Source: Lachnospiraceae bacterium
GTDB taxonomy: Bacteria > Bacillota > Clostridia > Lachnospirales > Lachnospiraceae
Length of the DNA stretch: 49,807 nt
Assembly: GCA_024696825.1 (NCBI GenBank)
Contig: JAILGL010000015.1
Span: forward strand, 1-49,807
Direction of reading: 5' to 3'
In this document: positions 9,317 through 18,543 of the stretch, in pieces
Layout of the letters: every line of letters begins with the position of its first letter
Numbering within the stretch: position 1 is the first letter of the stretch
Made by a program: the position numbers and the translations under genes
The notes under the pieces: generated by a model
Told to the model about the DNA's origin: nothing
Database searches by the model: none
Seen by the model: the letters and a program-made list of their open reading frames with translations, nothing else

Positions 9317-9454
9317 TTTTACCTCGCAATTACATTTTACACTAATGGTATATTAATATTATACCATAGTTGTATATTAATTATATTAAAGTTTAATGTT
9401 ACCACAAATGACCGTTAAAAACAAACATTTAAGATATTTTCTCTAAAAGTTTCA

Positions 9455-9483
9455 TTGAAAAAACAACAAAAATGTACTATTAT
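9455..9483 (+). promoter_or_regulatory. Sigma-A-type promoter of the two-component operon
   Basis: TTGAAA at 9455-9460 and TATTAT at 9478-9483 are separated by 17 bases. The start of transcription would fall near 9490, giving a leader of about 70 bases before the response regulator start at 9559. Confidence 0.7.
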
Positions 9484-9558
9484 GTATTTATGTTTATGAG
9501 TACGATGCGTTAAATGTATTCGGTCGATTTGTTTCGTTTTTCAAAAAGGGAGATTTTT

Positions 9559-10356
9559 ATGAAAGTTCTTGTAGTAGATGATAGAAAAAGCGTACTTGAA
9601 AATATGATTCATCATACAAAATCTATTGAAAGCATTGATGAATGCGATACCACACTGTCTGCTCCTGATGCTATAGAAATGCTTAAAGAGAAACAGTATG
9701 ACGTTGCATTTCTGGATATAGAAATGCCTATAATGAACGGTATCACTCTTGCAAAGAAATTAAAGGATATTTATCCAAAGATTAATATTGTATTTATTAC
9801 AGGTCATAAGGAATATGCCATCGACTCCTACAGAGTTGGAGCCAGTGATTTCCTTGTAAAACCTATATCTAAGAAGGCTATTCTTGCTTCTCTGGATAAT
9901 CTTAGAAATCCTATAGAACCTGTAGCTCTAAAGAAGAAGCCATTAGAGGCAAGATGCTTTGGCAAGTTTTCACTTTTTGCCGATGGAACTCCTATCGCCT
10001 ACAGATACAGTAAAACAGAGGAATTAGTTGCCTATCTCATATATATGAACGGCACCCCTGTCACTATGGGTGAGCTACTTGGAATTATCTGGGAGGACGC
10101 ACCTGTAAGTAATAACATGAAGGCTTATCTTAGAAAACTTATATCAGAACTGAAGTCTATTTTAAAAACTCACGATGCTGAAAAAGCCCTTATAAAAACC
10201 AGAAATGAAATATCTGTTTCACCTGAATTTTTCGATTGTGATTATTTTGAATTTTTAAAGGGTAACCCTAAATTTGTTAATAAATATCAGGGGGAATTTA
10301 TGATTCAATATTCCTGGGCAGAGTACTGGGGCGGCGGAATGGGTGACGATTATTAA
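9559..10356 (+). CDS. Response regulator with winged-helix (SARP-like) output domain
   Basis: The ATG at 9559 is chosen because AAGGGAGA lies just before it. The receiver domain (1-120) has the acidic pocket VVDD (residues 5-8), the phosphorylation site Asp53 in FLDIEMP, and Lys101 in DFLVKP. The C-terminal part (about 143-245) starts ARCFGKFSLFADG and contains an ELVAYLIYMNGTPVTMGELLGIIWED segment, the pattern of the OmpR/SARP-type winged helix rather than the LytTR domain usually paired with LytS-type kinases. It sits 18 bases before the kinase gene and shares its promoter. A role in DNA binding is well supported; the signal is unknown. Confidence 0.9.
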   Translation: MKVLVVDDRKSVLENMIHHTKSIESIDECDTTLSAPDAIEMLKEKQYDVAFLDIEMPIMNGITLAKKLKDIYPKINIVFITGHKEYAIDSYRVGASDFLVKPISKKAILASLDNLRNPIEPVALKKKPLEARCFGKFSLFADGTPIAYRYSKTEELVAYLIYMNGTPVTMGELLGIIWEDAPVSNNMKAYLRKLISELKSILKTHDAEKALIKTRNEISVSPEFFDCDYFEFLKGNPKFVNKYQGEFMIQYSWAEYWGGGMGDDY

Positions 10357-10374
10357 GGAGATAAATGAAATTAT

Positions 10375-11598
10375 ATGGAAAACAATATGTATTCTTATTT
10401 TGAAATAATAACCATCTCAGCGGCTATTATATCACTTGTAGGTATTCTTCCTGTGGCCATTACCAGAAAGCATGGCAGGCGCCAGAGAAACATATACATA
10501 CTTGCAAATATAACTATGATTATATCCAACTCCATAAGGATTAAGGCCTGGTTTATAAGTGGTGGTCAAGTTTTCAGACTACAGTTTAGCAGGAATGATT
10601 TCAGACTGTATATATTTGTTTCAGCCATTTCATTTATACTTTACTTTTACTATGTATGTCTGGATGAAAATGGTCGTCTAAACTATAATATTACAGCCAT
10701 AGTGCCTATAGTGGGAAGCTTCCTCTCTGTAGCACTTTACGCAATACTTGCAATCACAAGATTTAACTACATTTTTGAAAAAATAGCCATTATTCTTACC
10801 ATAGCATATGCAATTCTCTTTATTGTAATGACTAGAAGTGAGCGTGAAAATGCATTCAGCCGAATAATGTGTCTGTTAATTCCGATTCCTGCAGTAATTA
10901 TAGAGATTAAATTCCCGGGACTTAATATAACACAGGCATTCTTCGCATTATCCTTAGCTGAGCTCTATATATCCTATCAGAACGAGCTTGAAAATCAGCT
11001 TATTAAAAAGGACTTAGAGCTTTCAGACAGTAAGGTTAAGCTCCTTATATCACAGATTCAGCCACATTTCATATTTAACTCATTAGAGTCTATCGAAAGA
11101 TACTGTCGTGAGGATCCCGAAAAGGCTGAGGAGTGCATCATAGAGTTTTCCGGCTATCTTAGAAATAATCTGGATTCCCTTTCAGATGATAATCCTATAC
11201 CGCTTTTGCAGGAAATCGAGCATTGCAAGCAGTATATAGCCCTAGAAACCATAGATGCAACAAATGAAATTAAGATAAAATACGAATTAGAGGATTCCGA
11301 CTTTTACATTCCTCCTCTTACAGTTGAACCACTGGTGGAAAATGCCATACGTCATGGAGTTATGATGAATGAAGGTGGCGGAACAGTTACCATTAAGAGC
11401 TACGAGGACGATGACTGCTATGTGGTTATAGTTGAGGACGATGGAATCGGTATTAATAACAGCACGGAGAAGCAGAAAAGCCGTAAGAGCGTTGGAACCA
11501 GTAATGTAAGAAAACGTCTTGCCGCAAAATGCAACGGAACCCTTGATGTATACGGAACTGATAACGGCACAAGAGCAGTTATCTCCATACCAAAGTAA
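10375..11598 (+). CDS. LytS/YehU-type sensor histidine kinase
   Basis: This 407-residue membrane kinase has about six hydrophobic segments in residues 1-195, a short linker coiled coil, then the His_kinase signature ISQIQPHFIFNSLES with the phospho-acceptor His near residue 231. The ATPase domain (about 315-407) has the N box EPLVENAIRHGV, the G box VEDDGIGIN and GTSNVRKRL. There is no recognisable extracellular sensor domain, so the membrane part probably senses. The AAGGAG ribosome site lies 14 bases from this ATG but only 4 from an out-of-frame ATG at 10365 that opens a 12-codon frame; no in-frame start exists upstream because TGA lies at 10366. The partner is the upstream response regulator. 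Confidence 0.93.
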   Translation: MENNMYSYFEIITISAAIISLVGILPVAITRKHGRRQRNIYILANITMIISNSIRIKAWFISGGQVFRLQFSRNDFRLYIFVSAISFILYFYYVCLDENGRLNYNITAIVPIVGSFLSVALYAILAITRFNYIFEKIAIILTIAYAILFIVMTRSERENAFSRIMCLLIPIPAVIIEIKFPGLNITQAFFALSLAELYISYQNELENQLIKKDLELSDSKVKLLISQIQPHFIFNSLESIERYCREDPEKAEECIIEFSGYLRNNLDSLSDDNPIPLLQEIEHCKQYIALETIDATNEIKIKYELEDSDFYIPPLTVEPLVENAIRHGVMMNEGGGTVTIKSYEDDDCYVVIVEDDGIGINNSTEKQKSRKSVGTSNVRKRLAAKCNGTLDVYGTDNGTRAVISIPK

Positions 11599-11680
11599 GC
11601 TTTAGTTTTAATTAATTTATAAAGCATTTTTTTAATAGAATTTAAAACCATATAAAAATAATAACATAAAATAAAACATC

Positions 11681-11720
11681 TCGAGGTCATATCATATCTG
11701 ATATATACCTCGGGATTATT
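11681..11720. terminator. Bidirectional terminator between convergent genes
   Basis: CGAGGT at 11682-11687 pairs with ACCTCG at 11707-11712, with further pairing of ATATCA and TGATAT inside. A T-rich run follows on the plus strand and an A-rich run precedes it, so it can end both the kinase transcript and the PrsW transcript. Confidence 0.7.
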
Positions 11721-11749
11721 ATTTTCATTATTCAAGACTCGCTTTTAAT

Positions 11750-12439
11750 CTAACTCGCCCCATCATCTTTCTTCTCTTTTCGTTTTTCATGCTCAGCTAT
11801 CATCTTATTATAGGTCACTATCTGATGTCTTATCATAAGCACCATAATAGGAATATAGGTAATTACAGGAAGTAATAAACCTGCTATTCTATACTGTGAC
11901 TGAACTAAAACATTATAAGTTGAATGATAGGTAATAGCCATGAGAAGCATAGCTATAGTACCAACTGCGAAAAGCTTTCTTTTCTTCTTAACATAAGAAA
12001 TACCAATTCCTATGATACCTGTACATAAACCGTGCATCAAACTGGAACCGAAGCCTCTTCCGAAAGCCCATAAAAGTGATATTTCTTCAATATTCTGATA
12101 AAGAATCATACTGTTCTCAAGCACTGCAAATCCAACGCCCGTGGCAAAGGAAATGGTAAGTAACGTCTTTCTGTTATCAGATATAAATAAAGCATAATAA
12201 AGTACCGGCAAAGCCTTAATTATCTCCTCCGTAATAGGCGTAGCCATAATAGTTACACGAACAAAGTCTCCGCCATAGGCAGTGAGAATAAGATAATTAA
12301 TCTCTGAAACACAGATACATACTGTAGATCCTATAATCAGATATAACATCAGCCATCTGGATCTTCCCTCTACTATCAGGAGAGCTAAAAGAAAAGGAAG
12401 AGCCGTACATACATATAACACGTAATTTACATTGTCCAT
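11750..12439 (-). CDS. PrsW-family intramembrane protease
   Basis: The 229-residue protein has about seven membrane segments. The family motifs are present: EEIIKALPVLYY (EExxK, Glu71, Glu72, Lys75), FAVLEN, SLMHGLCTGIIGIG and TYHSTYN. PrsW in Bacillus subtilis starts the release of an anti-sigma factor by cleaving it on the outer side of the membrane; other members differ in substrate. No sigma or anti-sigma gene is seen nearby. The gene overlaps the end of the upstream membrane gene by 13 bases, so the two are co-translated and may work as a pair. Confidence 0.85.
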   Translation of the reverse strand: MDNVNYVLYVCTALPFLLALLIVEGRSRWLMLYLIIGSTVCICVSEINYLILTAYGGDFVRVTIMATPITEEIIKALPVLYYALFISDNRKTLLTISFATGVGFAVLENSMILYQNIEEISLLWAFGRGFGSSLMHGLCTGIIGIGISYVKKKRKLFAVGTIAMLLMAITYHSTYNVLVQSQYRIAGLLLPVITYIPIMVLMIRHQIVTYNKMIAEHEKRKEKKDDGAS

Positions 12440-13149
12440 CTCTTAACACCCCTTTCAAGTACTATAGGTAAAGCTATAATATTAACCCCCATGAAAAATA
12501 CCACTATAACATAAGGTAAAACCGTCTGTGGTCTCTGTAAGAATAAGCTTATTATATAGAGATATTCCAAGCTTAAAGCTGTTATATTATAGCTTCTTAT
12601 ACTTCTGATAATACCCTGATCCACATCAGGTATAAATATATGCTTATAATGAAAATATGAAGCAAACATAAGCACCAAAACTGTTGGATCAAACCATACC
12701 TCAGCATTATAGATTGCATACTTATTTTTAAGAAAATGAAGCAGGATAAATGAAATTGGTCCTACAAGTGCAAAAAAACGATATTTAATTTTATCACTGG
12801 TTCTGTCATCTACAAGACTATCCATCTGTCCAAAGTTTGCAGTAAGGAAAAATAAAAATCCACCGGCAATACTAAGTACAAATATCTGCGCCCCTGCAGT
12901 AAGTAGTGTTCCATCGCTCTTAATAGCATCATTAACAAGAACTCCCGCTAAAGGCTTAAGTGTTAACGTCTTTCCTGCAATTATAAGAATTAAATTATAT
13001 AATCTTCCAAGAGTAAGACACGCAACACCAAATACTATAATCTGTGGATATAGGGCTTTTTTCTTAAAAAATCTTGCTCCGTATATAATACTTATTATGC
13101 CGCAAACAAGAAGAAAAGAATTGACACCCAAATTAATGTTTTCTGTCAT
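12427..13149 (-). CDS. Multi-pass membrane protein, partner of PrsW-like protease
   Basis: I do not recognise this 240-residue protein. It has about seven hydrophobic segments starting near residues 10-25, 35-55, 80-105, 125-140, 155-170, 190-210 and 215-230, with short charged loops (MDSLVDDRTSDK, DVDQGIIRSIRS). There is no signal peptide, soluble domain or catalytic motif that I can name. GGAG lies ten bases before the ATG. It overlaps the PrsW-like gene by 13 bases. A promoter and a hairpin lie between it and secDF. It could be the substrate, chaperone or sensor of the protease, but nothing in the sequence decides this. Confidence 0.75.
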   Translation of the reverse strand: MTENINLGVNSFLLVCGIISIIYGARFFKKKALYPQIIVFGVACLTLGRLYNLILIIAGKTLTLKPLAGVLVNDAIKSDGTLLTAGAQIFVLSIAGGFLFFLTANFGQMDSLVDDRTSDKIKYRFFALVGPISFILLHFLKNKYAIYNAEVWFDPTVLVLMFASYFHYKHIFIPDVDQGIIRSIRSYNITALSLEYLYIISLFLQRPQTVLPYVIVVFFMGVNIIALPIVLERGVKRWTM

Positions 13150-13180
13150 AAGCTGCTCTCTCCATTTTTCATCCTATACA

Positions 13181-13215
13181 AAAAGATTCAAAAACCATAA
13201 GCTCTTGAATCTTTT
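13181..13215 (-). terminator. Rho-independent terminator after secDF, or attenuator before the 13149 gene
   Basis: An 11-bp perfect stem (13205-13215 with 13181-13191) with a 13-base loop is followed on the minus strand by TTTTTGTAT. It lies between secDF and the membrane gene and downstream of a good promoter at 13250-13277. Confidence 0.75.
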
Positions 13216-13249
13216 CGCATATTAATTAATTACATACGATATTAATCAT

Positions 13250-13277
13250 ATTATAACATATTATATCCTATTGTAAA
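13250..13277 (-). promoter_or_regulatory. Promoter candidate for the membrane protein-PrsW pair
   Basis: On the minus strand TTTACA (13277-13272) and TATAAT (13255-13250) are 16 bases apart, directly after the secDF stop. A transcript from here would pass through the hairpin at 13181-13215 before reaching the 13149 gene. Confidence 0.55.
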
Positions 13278-13279
13278 TA

Positions 13280-15688
13280 TTATCTTCTGTTATTCTTTTT
13301 CTTCTTCTTTTTCTTCTTCTTAGGAGCATTGTTAGTAGTTGTCTGTGGCTTAGCCTCTGCCTTATCTTCAACAACTTCTGTAGCCTCAGTCTCAACCTTT
13401 GCTGCTACCTTCTTCTTAGAAGAACTTACCTGCTTAACAGGCTCCGGATCATCTTCCTTATTCATACCCATGGTCTTAATAGTGAACCAAAGTGGAGCTG
13501 TTATAAATACTGATGAATATGTACCAGCAACTACACCGACCATAAGAGGAATAGCGAACTCTCTAATACTTGTAACACCGAAAATAGCAAGTGTAGCAAG
13601 CATGATAAATGTTGTTAAGTTAGTATTGATAGATCTTGAAACAGTATCAGTAATACTCTGGTTTACAATCTGCTTAAGGCTTGAGTAAGTTCTCTTAGCA
13701 CCCTTAAGGTTCTCTCTAACTCTATCGAAGATAACGATGGTAGAGTTGATAGAGTAACCAAGTATCGTCAGCATAACTGCGATAAATGTACTACCTACTG
13801 AAATTCTTACTGCTGCATATATGAAAAGCACGATACAGATATCATGTATAAGTGCAAGTACTGCAGTTCCTGCGAAGGTGAAATCCTTGAAACGGAATGC
13901 AATATATATAAGCATACAGATTACGGCGATAATAACAGCGATAATAGCATTCTGTCTCATCTCGCCTGATACGCTACCTGTAATATTAGTAACCTCTACA
14001 GGAGCCTTACTCTTATCAATATCATATTTATCGTAAATGGCATCACATACCTTATTACGCATACTCTCTGACATGGTTGAAGAATGTACCTGAAGTCTGT
14101 TCTCGTTAGCAACCTTAGACATTACAACTTCTTTAGCCTTACCTTCACTCTTGAAAATCTTCTCAACCTCTGTCTTTAATTCAGAATCAATCTTAGTATC
14201 ATCATTAAATGTAATGGTATAGTTTGTACCACCCATGAACTCAAGTCCATAATTTAAGATGTGCTTACTGGTTGCCTTTGACTGGCTGTTAACACCAAGG
14301 CAAACAAATGTAGCGATGATAAATGCTCCACCGATAGCGAAGAAAATATTCTTCTTTGAGATGAAGTCTATAGTCTTTCTCTTCTTAGTAACACCGAAGA
14401 ACTTGATATCATTAACACCAAGAACACAAAGTGCATTAAGAAGAAGTCTTGTTACTGTAAGAGCGGTAAACATTGATAAAATGATACCGATTGCAAGAGT
14501 GATAGCAAATCCCTTAACTGTACCTGAACCTCTTGCATAAAGCACTGCTGCAGCTATAAGTGTTGTGATGTTACCATCAAGAATAGCTGAGAGAGCCTTT
14601 GAGAATCCCTGCTTGATAGAAGACTGAACTGTCTTACCCTGACCAAGCTCTTCCTTAATACGCGAGAAGATAATAACGTTCGCGTCGACCGCCATACCTA
14701 TATTCAGGAGAACACCGGCGATACCTGGAAGTGTAAGGGTTACATTAAGTGCATTAAGTATAACAAGGAATAATGCAATAAAGAATACAAGTGCGATACT
14801 TGATGCAACACCTGGTAAACGATAGAAAACAATCATGAAAAGTACTACAAGAATGAAACCAATGATTCCGGCTGTAATACCTGTCTTTAATGCATTCTGT
14901 CCAAGCTGAGCATCAACTACCTGTGACTGAACTTCCTTAAGTTCTACAGGAAGAGCACCGATACGGATACCTGTTGCAAGCTCTTCAGCCTCAGCAAATG
15001 TATCGAAACCACCTGAAATCTGGCACTTACCATCTGTAATCTCAGCGTTAACACCAGGAGCAGAAAGAACTTCCTTATCATAGATAATGTAAATCTTGTT
15101 CTTTTCCTGATCAGTACCTCTTGCTGCATAAGCCTCCTTAGAAGCATCAGCAAACTTCTCAGTACCCTTATCATTAAATTCTATATTAACGACATTCTCT
15201 TTAACCTTAGTTGTCTCATCCTCTGCTGTATCAGCAGATGCTGTCTTAATATCAGAACCTGAAAGAATGATGTCATCCTTATCGTAAGTTGCCTTACCCT
15301 TCTTGTTCACTTTAACATCAGATCCGTTAACGAAATCTAATGCTCCGGCTTTACCTAAGCCTTTGAGAACCTTCTCAGCATCCTTGGCACCAGGTATATC
15401 GATGACGATTCTCTTAGAACCTTCAAGTACAACAGATGACTCTGTACTATATACCTCAGCACGCTTCTGCATCTTACTCTGAGTATCTTTCATTTCAGTT
15501 TCTGTAGGTGTCTTACCAACTGCCTCATAAGTGATACTAACACCACCATTAAGGTCAAGACCAAGCTTGATGTTCTGTGCACTAAGCTTATGAGCCTTAG
15601 TAAAACCTACAAGTGTTCCGTAGCCGCAAAGAGCTATAGCCAATAACACTACTATGAGGGCTAGGGCTCCATGTTTCTTGTCTTTCAT
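13280..15688 (-). CDS. secDF: Protein translocase subunit SecDF (fused)
   Basis: SecD and SecF are one 802-residue polypeptide, as in Bacillus. SecDF uses the proton motive force to help export through SecYEG. The ATG at 15688 follows GGAG with eight bases between. SecD-part landmarks are the start LGLDLNGGVSITYE (about residue 40), the large extracytoplasmic domain, and the membrane block with GIAGVLLNIGMAVDANVIIFSRIKEE (about 325-355). The SecF part has GLEFMGGTNYTI (about 490) and LGYSINSTIVIFDRVREN (about 670). The C-terminus is a Lys-rich tail (KKKKKKKKKNNRR) preceded by an Ala/Glu linker. It is the last gene of the tgt-yajC-secDF group. Confidence 0.96.
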   Translation of the reverse strand: MKDKKHGALALIVVLLAIALCGYGTLVGFTKAHKLSAQNIKLGLDLNGGVSITYEAVGKTPTETEMKDTQSKMQKRAEVYSTESSVVLEGSKRIVIDIPGAKDAEKVLKGLGKAGALDFVNGSDVKVNKKGKATYDKDDIILSGSDIKTASADTAEDETTKVKENVVNIEFNDKGTEKFADASKEAYAARGTDQEKNKIYIIYDKEVLSAPGVNAEITDGKCQISGGFDTFAEAEELATGIRIGALPVELKEVQSQVVDAQLGQNALKTGITAGIIGFILVVLFMIVFYRLPGVASSIALVFFIALFLVILNALNVTLTLPGIAGVLLNIGMAVDANVIIFSRIKEELGQGKTVQSSIKQGFSKALSAILDGNITTLIAAAVLYARGSGTVKGFAITLAIGIILSMFTALTVTRLLLNALCVLGVNDIKFFGVTKKRKTIDFISKKNIFFAIGGAFIIATFVCLGVNSQSKATSKHILNYGLEFMGGTNYTITFNDDTKIDSELKTEVEKIFKSEGKAKEVVMSKVANENRLQVHSSTMSESMRNKVCDAIYDKYDIDKSKAPVEVTNITGSVSGEMRQNAIIAVIIAVICMLIYIAFRFKDFTFAGTAVLALIHDICIVLFIYAAVRISVGSTFIAVMLTILGYSINSTIVIFDRVRENLKGAKRTYSSLKQIVNQSITDTVSRSINTNLTTFIMLATLAIFGVTSIREFAIPLMVGVVAGTYSSVFITAPLWFTIKTMGMNKEDDPEPVKQVSSSKKKVAAKVETEATEVVEDKAEAKPQTTTNNAPKKKKKKKKKNNRR

Positions 15689-15791
15689 TTTACTTTCTCC
15701 ATTCATTTCGTATTAAAATAAATTATCCCACTTCTAAAAAACACGCACTAGACATTATAACATAAATATTCATTAAAGCAAATAGTATTTT

Positions 15792-16121
15792 TTATTCTTC
15801 GTTGCCTTTATCTACTTCAAGAATATTTTCCTTCTTCATTGGAATACGGCAGTTCTTGTTATTACCAAATTCTACAACAACCACTTCATCTTCCATCTGG
15901 ATTACAACACCATAAAAACCTGAAGTTGTAAGAATACTGTCACCTACCTCAAGTGAAGCAAGTAAAGCCTCGTGCTCTTTTCTCTGCTTATTCTGTGGTC
16001 TTATAAGCATGAAATAAAAAATAGCAAACATTGCTACGAGCATAATTACCATTGAAAGCATTCCACTTGTTCCGCCACCTGCCTGTGCAGTTGCGAATAC
16101 ACTTACCATACTAGTTTCCAT
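15792..16121 (-). CDS. yajC: Preprotein translocase accessory subunit YajC
   Basis: YajC is a small single-span membrane protein that associates with SecDF. This one has 109 residues: a short N-terminal outer part, one membrane helix (about residues 20-40, VIMLVAMFAIFYFMLIRP) followed at once by the family motif RPQNKQRKEHEALLASLEVGDSILTTSG. AAGGAGG precedes its ATG and lies inside the end of tgt; the two genes overlap by 11 bases. The order tgt-yajC-secDF is widely conserved. Confidence 0.95.
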   Translation of the reverse strand: METSMVSVFATAQAGGGTSGMLSMVIMLVAMFAIFYFMLIRPQNKQRKEHEALLASLEVGDSILTTSGFYGVVIQMEDEVVVVEFGNNKNCRIPMKKENILEVDKGNEE

Positions 16122-17238
16122 TAAACATTTCCTCCTTGTATTTTACATACTCATCATATCTGTTTTCTTTTATAGCATCTCTAATCTCTTTCATAAGATT
16201 GTTATAGAAGCTTAAGTTGTGAGTTACCATAAGTCTGAAACCAAGCATTTCCTTAGCCTTTAACAGATGTCTTATGTAACCCCTTGTATACCTTTGACAT
16301 ACAGGACAGTTGCACTCAGAATCGATAGGTTCATCGCTTCTCTCATACTGTTTATTCATGAGATTAATCTTACCATGTGAGGTATAAGCATGACCATGTC
16401 TTCCATTTCTTGAAGGATATACACAATCAAAGAAATCCACCCCTCGTTTAACTGCTTCTAATATATTTTCAGGAGTTCCCACTCCCATAAGGTATCTAGG
16501 TTTGTTAACAGGCAAATGTGGCACAGTATAATCTAATACTTCATACATCGCCTCATGGCTTTCACCTACAGCAAGACCTCCAAGAGCATAGCCTGCAAGG
16601 TCTAACTCTGCTATTTCCTCTGCATGGCCTATACGAAGATCCTTAAAGGTCATTCCCTGATTAATACCAAATAAAAGCTGATTTTTATTAATGGTATCAG
16701 GAAGTGAATTAAGTCTTTCCATCTCAGCCTTACAGCGCTTTAGCCATCTGGTGGTACGGGCTACTGAAGCCTTGGTATATTCATAGGTTGATGGATAAGG
16801 CACACATTCATCAAAGGCCATGGCGATGGTAGAGCCAAGATTTGACTGAATCTGCATACTTTCCTCAGGTCCCATAAATATTTTTCTTCCATCAATGTGA
16901 GAGCTAAAATAAACTCCCTCTTCCTTAATTTTTCTAAGGCTTGCCAAAGAAAAAACCTGAAATCCGCCGGAATCGGTAAGTACCGGGCCTTCCCAGGTTG
17001 TAAATTTTCTAACGCCGCCCATATCTCTTACTACATCGTCACCAGGGCGAACATGTAAATGATAGGTATTACATAAAAGCACCTGTGTATCGATGGTCAT
17101 AAGATCTGGAACTGATACGGCACCCTTTATGGCACCCACCGTTCCAACATTCATAAATACGGGGGTTTCAATGTTACCGTGAACGGTTTCAAAAACCCCG
17201 CATCTCGCTTCTTTATCTTTTGCTAAAATTTTAAACAT
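16111..17238 (-). CDS. tgt: tRNA-guanine (queuine) transglycosylase
   Basis: Tgt exchanges guanine 34 for preQ1 in tRNAs with GUN anticodons. The 375-residue protein has the substrate-binding motif VLTDSGGFQVFSL (about 85-97), the GGLAVGE segment (about 222), the catalytic Asp in VDFFDCVYPSRNGR (about 262-275) and zinc ligands in CNCPVC followed by a His in TRGYIRH...VTHNL. Length is normal. Its promoter lies in the last codons of the upstream kinase gene, so it can be expressed independently of that pair. yajC overlaps its end. Confidence 0.97.
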   Translation of the reverse strand: MFKILAKDKEARCGVFETVHGNIETPVFMNVGTVGAIKGAVSVPDLMTIDTQVLLCNTYHLHVRPGDDVVRDMGGVRKFTTWEGPVLTDSGGFQVFSLASLRKIKEEGVYFSSHIDGRKIFMGPEESMQIQSNLGSTIAMAFDECVPYPSTYEYTKASVARTTRWLKRCKAEMERLNSLPDTINKNQLLFGINQGMTFKDLRIGHAEEIAELDLAGYALGGLAVGESHEAMYEVLDYTVPHLPVNKPRYLMGVGTPENILEAVKRGVDFFDCVYPSRNGRHGHAYTSHGKINLMNKQYERSDEPIDSECNCPVCQRYTRGYIRHLLKAKEMLGFRLMVTHNLSFYNNLMKEIRDAIKENRYDEYVKYKEEMFNGN

Positions 17239-17284
17239 TTCTTATCTCTTTCAAACAAATTCTATATTAAGACGAACATTTCGG

Positions 17285-17313
17285 ATTATAACATATTAGA
17301 TAGTGCATGTAAA
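17285..17313 (-). promoter_or_regulatory. Strong sigma-A-type promoter for tgt-yajC-secDF
   Basis: On the minus strand TTTACA (17313-17308) and TATAAT (17290-17285) are separated by exactly 17 bases. The -35 box lies within the 3' end of the histidine kinase gene (stop at 17296). The start of transcription would be near 17278, about 40 bases before tgt. Confidence 0.75.
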
Positions 17314-18528
17314 CGAAATAACTTTATTCTTATAATTGGCACTAATTTTACCCTTGTGACTCTTCACAATGTTTTCTGCCATGGAAAGTCCGATTCCATA
17401 GCCCTTCTTCTCGCTATTATGCGATTCATCCTCTCTGTAAAATCTGTCAAAGAACTTGGTATAATCGATGTTATCTCCATTTTCATAATCATTACTTACA
17501 ACGATCTGACATTTTTTAAGCTTGTATTTTACCTCTAAACCAATGGTTCCCTTGTCATCACAATATTTAATTGCATTGTCAAGAAGTATGGAAATAAGCT
17601 CGTTAATGGTCTTCTCATCACCTGTAATCTTTACATCCTCTGCTATATCCGCAAGAAGCACCTTTCCATCCTTCTCTGCCAGGGTTTTAAAGGAATTAAC
17701 ATTATTCTCAGCAAGCTTTGATACATCTATCTCAGTCATTACAAGCTTCTCCTGCTCGTCGGCTCTGGATAAAATTATAAGTCTTCCAATAAGCCCTGAA
17801 AGCCTGTCTACCTGATTCATAATGCTCTCTGTCCACTCTGTCTTACCATTTACCATCTCTATAACCTCAGTATTGGCAGATATAATGGCAAGAGGAGTTT
17901 TAAGTTCGTGACCTGCATTGGTTATAAACATTTTCTGCTTATAATAGTTTTCAGCAAATGGTCTCATTATCCTTCCTGAAAGAAGAATAATAAATAACAT
18001 GAAAAGCACAAAGCTAAATATACCGATTATAACAGAGGTACTTTCGATCTGTCTAAGAGAACGAATTTCACTGTTACAATCCAAAAATACTATAAGGCTT
18101 TTATTACCCTTTACGGACTGAACCTTGTAAACATAATGATGCTCACCATCCTTATACATTCCTCTCTTTGCTCTGACATCAATAACCTCATCTGCATATT
18201 CCTTAGCTTCCTTTTTGGTAACTGCTGCAATATGTTCTATGTCTATATCCTCCACAAGCCCCTTACTGCTGTAGAGAATGGTAAAATATCTGGTTTCAAA
18301 GGGAGACTCCTCCGTAATGGAATTATGGTAAGAACTGCCACTGGACTTATCCTTTATATAATTTGGAATCTCTCCACTGTTGTCTATAATGTAATCAATC
18401 ATGGCATAAATGCCTGTATATGTATTAAAGCTAACTATAGAATTAATCAGGCCTATAACCATGAATAATACTATAAGTATAGCTGAAGCCGCTGCCAGAA
18501 TAAATTTTCCCTGTAGCCTTCTAATCAT
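17296..18528 (-). CDS. EnvZ/PhoR-type sensor histidine kinase
   Basis: This 410-residue kinase has a membrane helix at 10-32, an extracytoplasmic sensor region of about 130 residues (33-163) that I do not recognise, a second helix at 164-185, and a cytoplasmic kinase core. The phospho-acceptor is His207 in NAGHELKTPL; the ATPase part has LLDNAIKYC (N box), FDRFYREDESHN (F box) and GYGIGLSMAENIV (G2 box). There is no clear HAMP domain; the second helix leads almost directly into the dimerisation helix. The ribosome site GGAGGGGG overlaps the end of the response regulator gene, which lies 15 bases upstream. Confidence 0.93.
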   Translation of the reverse strand: MIRRLQGKFILAAASAILIVLFMVIGLINSIVSFNTYTGIYAMIDYIIDNSGEIPNYIKDKSSGSSYHNSITEESPFETRYFTILYSSKGLVEDIDIEHIAAVTKKEAKEYADEVIDVRAKRGMYKDGEHHYVYKVQSVKGNKSLIVFLDCNSEIRSLRQIESTSVIIGIFSFVLFMLFIILLSGRIMRPFAENYYKQKMFITNAGHELKTPLAIISANTEVIEMVNGKTEWTESIMNQVDRLSGLIGRLIILSRADEQEKLVMTEIDVSKLAENNVNSFKTLAEKDGKVLLADIAEDVKITGDEKTINELISILLDNAIKYCDDKGTIGLEVKYKLKKCQIVVSNDYENGDNIDYTKFFDRFYREDESHNSEKKGYGIGLSMAENIVKSHKGKISANYKNKVISFTCTI

Positions 18529-18543
18529 AAGCCCCCTCCTTTA

